Origin: an uncultured Bacteroidales bacterium
GTDB taxonomy: Bacteria > Bacteroidota > Bacteroidia > Bacteroidales > UBA932
NCBI GenBank assembly: GCA_934667175.1
Contig: CAKULN010000070.1
Span: 1 to 11,384, forward strand
Direction of reading: 5' to 3'
DNA: 11,384 nt
Both the position numbers and the translations under genes were made by a program. This document shows, piece by piece, positions 1 through 6,018 of the stretch. Each line of letters starts with the position of its first letter. Positions within the stretch are counted from its first letter, which is position 1. The notes beneath the pieces were generated by a model. That model saw only the letters and a list, made by a program, of their open reading frames with translations, did not search any database and was not told where the DNA came from.

Positions 1-1
1 G

Positions 2-76
2 TTGCGCGCTACGCTCTTCGATTCCTATAAACTTATCACAGGCTTGACGTATCACTATGAAGGCAGGAGCTTATAA
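2..76 (+). CDS. C-terminal end of an unidentified upstream gene (partial)
   Basis: An open frame enters from the left edge and runs 24 codons to a TAA at 74-76. The fragment reads LRATLFDSYKLITGLTYHYE and then GRSL. Its stop lies one base before the preferred ATG (78) of the next gene, the usual spacing inside an operon, and the next gene's AGGAG site (65-69) sits within these last codons. Alternating hydrophobic and aromatic residues would suit a terminal beta strand, perhaps of an outer-membrane or fimbria-associated protein, but this is too short to identify. It may be a chance open frame. Confidence 0.45.
   Translation: MRATLFDSYKLITGLTYHYEGRSL
65..69 (+). promoter_or_regulatory. Shine-Dalgarno site that favours the ATG at 78
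   Basis: AGGAG lies eight bases before the ATG at 78. The alternative ATG at 57 overlaps the end of the upstream frame and has no such site before it. Bacteroidota often lack strong Shine-Dalgarno sites, so this clear one helps choose the start. Confidence 0.55.
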
Positions 77-77
77 T

Positions 78-1526
78 ATGGGCATGCCTCTCCTCATGAA
101 AATGCTAAATGGGGGGGGTAAGTGTCTATTATATAGCTTGTTACAAGATTGCGCCCGGAGCGTCTGCCTTCGGGTTTTAGCTGTTTCATGCGCCGCTCTC
201 TCGGCCTTTACCTCGTCAGCCGGCCTGCCCCCTTCCTCTTCCGACCCCTCCACGATCCAGCCACACAGCCTGGTCGCTGAGCTTGTCGAAGCGCCACCCA
301 CCCATGGCGCACACGGCGACTCCACAATTCAGGAAAAGCGTGACACCGCCTCGTTCGCTATCTTCTACCGCTCAGCCGTCTCACGCATCGAACCGTGGTT
401 CAAGAATAATGCGGCCACTCTGGATGCGGCCACGAAAGGTCTGCGCGCCATTGTCTATAACAGTAATTTAAGAATATACAAGGTCTATGTCATCGGAGCG
501 GCGTCTCCGGAAGGCGGCAAGGCTCTCAACGCAAGGCTCGGACATGACCGCGCCGAGGGGGTCAAGACCTTTCTTAAAAACATTGAGCCGCGTCTTACGG
601 ACTCTGATTTTGTCGTGATCTCAAAAGGCGAGGACTGGGAAGGCGCCGTGAAGATTGCGGAGTCCTTTGACCGGGAGTCCGGCTATGACGCTATTTCGGG
701 AATATTCAAAGACAGCGCCAATCCGGAGGCGAAGAAAAGCAAAATGAAGCGGCTTCAGGGCGGAAGGATCTGGCGCAAGCTGATCTCGGACTACTATCCG
801 TCCCTGCGACGCACCGACATCTATGTCCTTTACAGCACAGTGCAACCGATTCCGCCGATTGAGTGCGAATTGCCGGACGGGGCGCTTGAGGTGCTATATT
901 CAGACTACATCGCCCCGCCGACGGTGCTCCCTGAGGTTGAGTTCCCGGAGCCGGAGCAACCTCAAGGGAAATTCTATTCCATTGCCCTCAAGACCAACGC
1001 CCTTTATGACGTGGTGACCGCCCTCAATGCGGAGGTCGAGGTCCCGATCGGCAGGAAGTTCTCCCTGATGGTCGAGGACGTGTTCCCATGGTGGAACTGG
1101 GGACCGAACGGCAAGAAATATTGTTTCCAACTCTGGTCGATGGGCGTCGAGCCTCGCTGGTGGTTCGCCCGGGATGACAGAAAGGACTATCTTACAGGGC
1201 ATTTTGCCGGACTTTACGGCATGTCCGGGAAGTACGACCTCCAGTGGGACACCAAGATGTGCTACCAGGGAGAGTTCTGGTCCGCCGGCCTGACCTACGG
1301 CTACGCCTTGCCGGTCACCAGATGGATGAACATGGAGTTCTCCGTCTCCGCCGGTTTCCTGCGCACCGACTACCGCCACTACCAGCCGGACAAGGGCTAC
1401 GAGCACCTGTTCCGTGACAAGTACAACGTGGGCACCGTCTCCTGGTTCGGCCCGACGAAACTCAAGGTCTCGTTGGTGATTCCGATAGGGAAGGATTCCC
1501 ATAACGAAAGGAGGGGCTCGCGATGA
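78..1526 (+). CDS. OmpA-like / DUF3575 envelope protein, fimbrial base candidate
   Basis: The protein has 482 residues from ATG 78; in-frame ATGs also occur at 57, 84, 96 and 102. An unusually long N-region precedes a signal-peptide core at residues 32-49 (CLRVLAVSCAALSAFTSSAG). There is no lipobox, so it is probably exported and membrane-associated. A Pro/Ser-rich linker follows and contains a translated dispersed repeat (VAELVEAPP, about 66-74). Residues about 90-255 resemble an OmpA-like domain (GAASPEGGKALNARLGHDRA). Residues about 297-475 match DUF3575: KTNALYD, WWNWG, the GHFAGLYG block, GLTYGYALPV, and WFGPTKLKVSLV near the end. DUF3575 proteins commonly begin Mfa/Fim-type loci, so a role in the outer-membrane base or assembly of the fimbria is inferred. 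A G8 tract at 111-118 lies inside the frame. The stop overlaps the next ATG (ATGA). Confidence 0.85.
   Translation: MGMPLLMKMLNGGGKCLLYSLLQDCARSVCLRVLAVSCAALSAFTSSAGLPPSSSDPSTIQPHSLVAELVEAPPTHGAHGDSTIQEKRDTASFAIFYRSAVSRIEPWFKNNAATLDAATKGLRAIVYNSNLRIYKVYVIGAASPEGGKALNARLGHDRAEGVKTFLKNIEPRLTDSDFVVISKGEDWEGAVKIAESFDRESGYDAISGIFKDSANPEAKKSKMKRLQGGRIWRKLISDYYPSLRRTDIYVLYSTVQPIPPIECELPDGALEVLYSDYIAPPTVLPEVEFPEPEQPQGKFYSIALKTNALYDVVTALNAEVEVPIGRKFSLMVEDVFPWWNWGPNGKKYCFQLWSMGVEPRWWFARDDRKDYLTGHFAGLYGMSGKYDLQWDTKMCYQGEFWSAGLTYGYALPVTRWMNMEFSVSAGFLRTDYRHYQPDKGYEHLFRDKYNVGTVSWFGPTKLKVSLVIPIGKDSHNERRGSR
111..118 (+). repeat. G8 homopolymer in the N-terminal coding region
   Basis: Eight consecutive G encode Gly-Gly-Gly ahead of the signal-peptide core of the DUF3575 gene. 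All five in-frame ATGs (57, 78, 84, 96, 102) lie upstream. With nine G the next codon is TAA; with seven G the frame ends at TAG (178-180). It is therefore a candidate slipped-strand contingency tract. Confidence 0.6.
272..295 (+). repeat. Dispersed repeat copy inside a coding region
   Basis: GGTCGCTGAGC, four variable bases (TTGT) and CGAAGCGCC match the units at 11120-11143 and 11280-11303 except in the four variable bases. Here the repeat is translated as part of the linker between the signal peptide and the OmpA-like domain, without breaking the frame. This copy carries the TTGT centre, which pairs better with the opposite arms downstream (GGTTCGACAAGCTCACC) than the neighbouring arms do. 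Confidence 0.7.
1508..1516 (+). promoter_or_regulatory. Strong ribosome binding site for the DUF5119 gene
   Basis: AAGGAGGGG lies inside the last codons of the DUF3575 gene, six bases before the ATG at 1523. With the ATGA overlap it should allow efficient initiation and translational coupling of the two proteins. It is stronger than the sites seen before the other genes of the window. Confidence 0.55.
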
Positions 1527-2530
1527 GGAAGTTTTTCAACATCATCCCGCTTGCCATCCTCCTGCTCATCGCCGTGGCCCCAGGCTGCCGGCGCCGTCCT
1601 CTGGAGGATCCGGATTACCGCACGCTGGTCAAGGTCAAGGTGGACATCTCCGGAATCTCCAACGTGACCTGCGACATCTACAACGACAAGATCCCTGCCC
1701 CGAAGATCGAGCCTGAGGCCATGCACCTGCTCCTCTTTGACGAGGATGCGTCAAGAGTCGCCGCGGAGACCTTTCTCACCGATGTCTCCACTGATGCCGA
1801 CGGCGTCCGCACGGTCTCGGGAGAAGTCGTGGTCGCCCCGGGGACCTACCGCTATCTGGCCTACGATTTCGGTACAGAGGCCACCCTCGTGCGGAACTAC
1901 AACGTCTGGAATGAGGCGGAGGCCTACACGGAATCCGCCCCGAGCAGCATCCAGAATCGTTTCCGCTCCGGAAGCGGAGAGCCGCTTAACATCCTCGAAG
2001 AGCCTGACCATCTTGTGGTCGCGGCGCGCGAAAGGGAAGTGATCCCTTACCATGAGGGAATATACACCATCTACGCCGAGGCGAAGTCCGTCGTGGAAAG
2101 CTGGTACCTCCAGATCAAAGTTGATGGTCTTGAATATGTCTCCTCGGCCCAGGCCGTGCTTTCCGGCATGGTCGGTTCGAATCTGATCGCGACAGACACG
2201 AGGGTGACGGATCCCGAGGCTGTGGTCTGGTTCAACATGCAGAAGAGTGACGACAAGGGAGTCCCGGTGATCTGTACGGTATTCGGCACGTTCGGCCACA
2301 TCGAACGCTCCACCAACAACCTTGAGGTGACTTTCAACATCCGCACGACGGACGGCAAGACGGTCGTGAAGACTTTTGACATCTCGGACCTCTTTGAGAC
2401 CGAGAACGCCATAAATCACCATTGGCTCCTCCTCGAAGAGACCATCAAGATCGACCCGCCACAGACCAGCGGCGGTTTCGACCCGAAGGTGGACGATTGG
2501 GACGAGGAACACCATGATGTGATCATTTAA
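1523..2530 (+). CDS. DUF5119 lipoprotein, probable fimbrial anchor (FimB/Mfa2-like)
   Basis: The 335-residue protein starts with a lipoprotein signal peptide ending IAVAPGC, with C22 as the expected lipidation site. The sequence then runs CRRRPLEDPDY, typical of DUF5119 proteins. Further family-like blocks are VKVKVDISGISNVT, the central APGTYRYLAYDFGTEATLVR, YLQIKVDGLEYVSSAQAVLSG and the acidic tail GGFDPKVDDWDEE. In Bacteroidales fimbrial loci such proteins are grouped with the FimB/Mfa2 anchors that hold the fibre to the outer membrane; this role is inferred. Unlike the five genes after it, it shows no Thr-Arg or Ser-Arg maturation site 25-32 residues after the cysteine, which fits an anchor that does not polymerise. 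Its ATG overlaps the previous stop, and a 57-bp AT-rich gap follows. Confidence 0.83.
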   Translation: MRKFFNIIPLAILLLIAVAPGCRRRPLEDPDYRTLVKVKVDISGISNVTCDIYNDKIPAPKIEPEAMHLLLFDEDASRVAAETFLTDVSTDADGVRTVSGEVVVAPGTYRYLAYDFGTEATLVRNYNVWNEAEAYTESAPSSIQNRFRSGSGEPLNILEEPDHLVVAAREREVIPYHEGIYTIYAEAKSVVESWYLQIKVDGLEYVSSAQAVLSGMVGSNLIATDTRVTDPEAVVWFNMQKSDDKGVPVICTVFGTFGHIERSTNNLEVTFNIRTTDGKTVVKTFDISDLFETENAINHHWLLLEETIKIDPPQTSGGFDPKVDDWDEEHHDVII

Positions 2531-2587
2531 ATGAATATAAGTGTATTATTATAATTTTTTTATTAACAGTTTTAAAGTAAAAAATTT
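2531..2587 (+). promoter_or_regulatory. AT-rich leader before the first fimbrillin
   Basis: This 57-bp gap is almost entirely A/T, in contrast to the GC-rich gene before it. It holds T7 at 2555-2561 and A6 at 2579-2584, the latter just before the ATG at 2588. AT-rich leaders with A near the start are linked to high translation in Bacteroidota. A seven-codon open frame (2531-2554, MNISVLL) starts directly after the preceding TAA and is probably incidental. No clear TTTG/TAnnTTTG promoter is visible, so an internal promoter is possible but unproven. Confidence 0.4.
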
Positions 2588-3673
2588 ATGAAAAGATCAA
2601 TTCTACTCTCAGCTGCCGCGATCGCCGCTTTCGCCAGCTGCTCGAAAGTCGAGGTGAAGTCAGTGGACGAGGCACCTGCGCAGATTACCTGGAACACCGT
2701 GGTTTCCAAGGCTTCCACTCGCGCTTATGATGGAGCTATTCAGACTGCTGTTTATCCTCGGGATGAGACTTTTGGCTCATTCGCTTACATTCATGACGGC
2801 AATTTCAGCGAGACCGGTACAAATAACTTGTACATCGACAATGTCGAAATTAAGTATGTTGAAGCCGAGAATCTTTGGCATGCAGACACACGGTACTATT
2901 GGCCAAAGAATTCAGATGATACGAACTACAAACTGACGTTCTACTCTTACAGCCCTTATGATGAATTGAACTCTGCCGTTTCGTGCACGGCTGACAAAGG
3001 CGTTAAGATTGCTGATTGGGATGTGCTTGCAAAGTCAACCGTAGATGTTATGACAACGGATCGTCTTGCTGATCAGACACAAAACACGACAAATAGTTCA
3101 TCTTTGGCTGACAAAGGTGTCCCTACAGTGTTCAAACATAAGCTTACTCAGGTGAAGGACTTTATCGTTAAGACAAAAGCTGAGTATTCAGGTTTGACTT
3201 TCACAGTCAAGAGCATAAAGATTCTTAATGCTAAATATAAAGGCACTCTTGCTGAGAACGCATGGACTCCAACAACTGATGTTGAGAATTATACTTGGTA
3301 TTATGATGCCACAGGAGTTACCGTGAACTCAATTGGTGAAAAAATATTACCAAACAACTTGCCGGCAAGCCTGAATAATTACGCTGCTGCAAATCCTAAC
3401 AATTATTTCCTTCTTGTACTTCCGCAGGATTTTACCACTAATGGACAGAAACTCCAGATTGTGTACAACATCGACAACGGTACTTACAACTACGATGTTA
3501 CCAACACAATTGATCTGAAGACTATCCATGAATCAGAAACTGGTAATAAAGTTGCAAATTGGGTGATGAACAAGAAAATAACCTACACTATCACCCTTGG
3601 CATGAACGAGATCTACTGGGATCCTACTGTTGTTGAATGGGAGACCGAATCTGAGGGATATTCAATCGACTAA
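2588..3673 (+). CDS. Fimbrillin-family lipoprotein, probable major shaft subunit
   Basis: The protein has 361 residues. A short lipoprotein signal (MKRSILLSAAAIAAFASC, lipobox FASC, C18) is followed by a predicted maturation site SKASTR-A at R45. This closely matches the position of arginine cleavage known for P. gingivalis FimA. Mfa-like motifs follow: FGSFAYIHDG, YYWPK, LTFYSYSPYDELN, GVPTVFKHKLTQV (F182, H184) and a C-terminal YTITLGMNEIYWDP strand region. The next gene is a clear paralogue sharing the FGSFAY, WPK, SYSPYD and GVPT-F-H blocks. This gene is much more AT-rich than its neighbours (18 of 60 G+C at 3181-3240). Its AT-rich leader and the hairpins behind it suggest expression apart from the rest of the operon. 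The shaft role is inferred from position and type. Confidence 0.82.
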   Translation: MKRSILLSAAAIAAFASCSKVEVKSVDEAPAQITWNTVVSKASTRAYDGAIQTAVYPRDETFGSFAYIHDGNFSETGTNNLYIDNVEIKYVEAENLWHADTRYYWPKNSDDTNYKLTFYSYSPYDELNSAVSCTADKGVKIADWDVLAKSTVDVMTTDRLADQTQNTTNSSSLADKGVPTVFKHKLTQVKDFIVKTKAEYSGLTFTVKSIKILNAKYKGTLAENAWTPTTDVENYTWYYDATGVTVNSIGEKILPNNLPASLNNYAAANPNNYFLLVLPQDFTTNGQKLQIVYNIDNGTYNYDVTNTIDLKTIHESETGNKVANWVMNKKITYTITLGMNEIYWDPTVVEWETESEGYSID

Positions 3674-3685
3674 TTTATGCTCATA

Positions 3686-3742
3686 GACCGTCCCGCAGTC
3701 GGTCCAATCACTGCGCAGCCTTGGGGCGGGTGAAACCGCCTC
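3686..3742 (+). promoter_or_regulatory. Hairpins between the two paralogous fimbrillins
   Basis: The spacer is GC-rich and forms two simple hairpins. GACCG (3686-3690) pairs with CGGTC (3700-3704). GGGGCGG (3723-3729) pairs with CCGCCTC (3736-3742) across a GTGAAA loop, seven pairs including one G-T. No T run follows, so this is not a classic intrinsic terminator. It could protect the 3' end of the upstream fimbrillin mRNA, act as a processing site, or reduce read-through. A near-repeat of AGCCTTGGGGCGGG (3716-3730) occurs at 3757-3770. Confidence 0.45.
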
Positions 3743-3797
3743 CGGGCACTAAAAGATGCCTTGGGCGTGGAACAAACGTTTCGAGGAATTGACAAAG

Positions 3798-4901
3798 ATG
3801 ACTATGTTGACAAAGGCTATGAAGATCAGGACAGGTACCGCGGCCGCAGTGCTGGCGGCAGCACTAACCTCATGCGTAAGCAATGAGGTGACGCAGCCCG
3901 TCTCCGAGGACATCCCGATCACGTACTCCGTGCTCCAGAAGAGCATGGCCACTCGCACTGCCGTGACTGGAACAACGTATCGCGTCCCTTTCGGCTCTTT
4001 CGCATATTATCTGCCCTCCGGCAAGACCTGGCGGGACGACAAGAAGGACGCCCAGATCTACATAGACAACGATGAGGTGACGTACGATGAACAAGGTACC
4101 AACTCTTTCGCCCCCAACTCCTGGCACAGCGAAATAGTCCACTACTGGCCGAAAACCGGCAGCCTGACATTCTTCTCCTACTCCCCGTATGATGCATTGC
4201 AAGGCAATATAAGCTGCACCCCGGAGAACGGTCTGATGATAAATTCCTGGACAGCCGGGATGGTGCCGGGAGACGCTGATGACCCTGAGACATCGGACCT
4301 CATGATAGCCAAAAGCGAGAATCAGATCGGCAATACCTCCTCCGTTGGTGGCTACCAAGCCGGAGTGCCGACAGCATTCCAGCACATCCTGTGTCAGATC
4401 GAGGTCCGTGCCAAATTGGACAATGAGGATAATGATGTAGACTATGTGGTGAACTCCATCTCCTTGAACAACCTCTGGTCCGAGGCGACCTTCTCGAACG
4501 AGAGATGGAGCCGTCAGAAAGAACTTAAAAGTGTGTCCCATTCTTGCGGTGGTACAGAAGGTGTCCTGAACAATGATGGAAAGACACATTCTGTCGTCTT
4601 CCCCGCGATGATTATGATTCCTCAGAACCGTTTGGAAGTCAGTGGAACCAATGGACGTAAGGCACCAAGCATCACGATTGATTATTCCTACAAGAAGAAA
4701 ACCGAGACATCGTACACCACTCCAGAGGGAGGAGTCACAAAGACTTTCCTTGACATCGACGGCCTTAATCAGTCATGGAACCAAGGCAAGAAGTATATCC
4801 TGACAATAGCGTTCAGCACCAAGGACGCTTACATTGAGTTTGACACGACTGTCGAAGGGTGGAAAGACGGTACCGGTGTGGACATAATTGTTGGAGATTA
4901 G
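3798..4901 (+). CDS. Fimbrillin-family lipoprotein, paralogue of the preceding subunit
   Basis: The protein has 367 residues from ATG 3798, chosen because GAGGA lies ten bases upstream. An in-frame ATG at 3756 would add 14 residues that do not look like part of a signal peptide; ATG 3819 is a possible shorter start. The lipobox is AALTSC. The predicted maturation site is SMATR-T, 27 residues after the lipidated cysteine. Fimbrillin blocks are FGSFAYYLPSG, HYWPK, LTFFSYSPYDALQ, GVPTAFQHILCQIEV (F194, H196) and a C-terminal KKYILTIAF strand. These align block by block with the preceding gene, which indicates an old duplication, but base composition is much higher in G+C (32 of 60 at 4081-4140). 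It is probably a shaft or accessory pilin. The next gene starts three bases after the stop. Confidence 0.8.
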   Translation: MTMLTKAMKIRTGTAAAVLAAALTSCVSNEVTQPVSEDIPITYSVLQKSMATRTAVTGTTYRVPFGSFAYYLPSGKTWRDDKKDAQIYIDNDEVTYDEQGTNSFAPNSWHSEIVHYWPKTGSLTFFSYSPYDALQGNISCTPENGLMINSWTAGMVPGDADDPETSDLMIAKSENQIGNTSSVGGYQAGVPTAFQHILCQIEVRAKLDNEDNDVDYVVNSISLNNLWSEATFSNERWSRQKELKSVSHSCGGTEGVLNNDGKTHSVVFPAMIMIPQNRLEVSGTNGRKAPSITIDYSYKKKTETSYTTPEGGVTKTFLDIDGLNQSWNQGKKYILTIAFSTKDAYIEFDTTVEGWKDGTGVDIIVGD

Positions 4902-4904
4902 GGC

Positions 4905-6008
4905 ATGAAAACAAAAGGGAATATATTCATACACACTTCATTCCGCCGCCCGGCACTGATGCTGACTTTGGCTGCTGTGTTGGCTGTGTCTTCCTGCGGG
5001 CGCGAGGCTAAAGAGGACTTCGGTGACGTGATCGCCTTTTCCGCTTCCGCAGAGAAAGTCACTGACAGCCGCTCCACCGGGAGCGCTCTCGTGACTAATC
5101 TGAACACCGACGGCTCCGAGATCGCTGTTTATGGCTACCACGGTGGCGCTTCCGACTACAGCGGCAAGACTCCTGTTTTCGAGACGGATGGCGCGAAACG
5201 TGTGTATTACAAGTCAAGCGGCAATGCCGGCAATTCCCATTGGGACTACGACTACACCGCCGGTACGGACAAGGTGAAGTGGCTGCGCTCCGACTACTAC
5301 CGCTTCAGGGCTTTTTACCCATATTCATTGATTGACAATGTCAATTCTTCCTCCAACGCCGAGATTCTGGCTCTTGACTATTCCTTGATGACGGATGACG
5401 CTGACTTGATGGTCGCCTATGCGACGCGTTATCCTGCACAGGACGGAGTGGACGCGGTGGACCTTAACTTCCAGCATGCGTTGTCAGCCTTGCGCTTCGA
5501 GGTCAAGAAGGATGAGAACTCAACAGAGACAGGGCATGAAAAGGTTATGGAGTTTTATCTCACTGGATTGTTCCAGACCGGTGGACTGATCTATACAGCC
5601 TCCGATGCCTCCGCCTTGGCGGGAGCTCAGTCGTTGACATGGATTCCAAGTGTTTCTGACTATGACACTCCGGTGCACCATTGGGTGGCGGCGAGTGAGT
5701 CTGATTACAAGGAAATGACCACCAGCGGTGTCTCTGTTTATGACGATGATGGCTTCGTTTTCGCCATCCCGGTCAATGGCAAGTACAATGGGGAATACAT
5801 CGTCAAGAGCAGGCCTAAGGTCTATGCGAACTTCCGTACGGACAAAGGTGGAACGGTCCTTCACACGGCGTTGTTGCCGGAGGCGGTTTGTTGGGAACCA
5901 GGCAAGAAGTACATCTACACCATCACTGTCAAGCAGGCTACAGTGACGGTGAATGTCACTATAAAACCATGGACGTTGGTCGAAGCTGGTGCGGAGATGA
6001 AGTTTTAA
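4905..6008 (+). CDS. Fimbrillin-family lipoprotein, accessory or minor subunit
   Basis: The protein has 367 residues. The signal peptide has a basic N-region (MKTKGNIFIHTSFRRP) and lipobox LAVSSC (C31). The predicted maturation site is TDSR-S at R56, 25 residues after the cysteine. It has Ser where most of the others have Thr before the Arg. Mfa-like motifs are DYYRFRAFYPYS, a DADLMVAYATRYP block, VDLNFQHALSALRFEVKK (F189, H191) and PGKKYIYTITVKQATVTVNV near the end. It shares the F-x-H-x-L motif with the two preceding subunits but is otherwise more distant. GGAG in the last codons of the previous gene probably serves as its ribosome binding site. The stop starts a double TAATG relay into the next gene. 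An accessory role, joining shaft and tip, is a guess from gene order. Confidence 0.78.
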   Translation: MKTKGNIFIHTSFRRPALMLTLAAVLAVSSCGREAKEDFGDVIAFSASAEKVTDSRSTGSALVTNLNTDGSEIAVYGYHGGASDYSGKTPVFETDGAKRVYYKSSGNAGNSHWDYDYTAGTDKVKWLRSDYYRFRAFYPYSLIDNVNSSSNAEILALDYSLMTDDADLMVAYATRYPAQDGVDAVDLNFQHALSALRFEVKKDENSTETGHEKVMEFYLTGLFQTGGLIYTASDASALAGAQSLTWIPSVSDYDTPVHHWVAASESDYKEMTTSGVSVYDDDGFVFAIPVNGKYNGEYIVKSRPKVYANFRTDKGGTVLHTALLPEAVCWEPGKKYIYTITVKQATVTVNVTIKPWTLVEAGAEMKF

Positions 6009-6018
6009 TGGAAATGTA

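Noticed and set aside
900..1502. 200-codon minus-strand open frame within the DUF3575 gene
   Set aside because: It is the antisense shadow of the well-supported DUF3575 domain and has no recognisable motif.
1751..2515. 254-codon minus-strand open frame within the DUF5119 gene
   Set aside because: It is antisense to a recognisable lipoprotein gene in GC-rich sequence; no independent evidence of coding.
2531..2561. Intrinsic terminator after the DUF5119 gene
   Set aside because: There is a T7 run, but only a weak four-pair A/T stem before it; it would not be stable enough to claim.
2531..2587. Invertible promoter, as known for some Bacteroidales fimbrial loci
   Set aside because: No inverted repeats flank this gap or the start of the operon inside the window; the region upstream of base 1 cannot be judged.
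3756..3797. Upstream ATG at 3756 as start of the second fimbrillin
   Set aside because: It lacks a ribosome binding site, would add a non-signal-like extension before the lipoprotein signal, and overlaps the repeat-like spacer.
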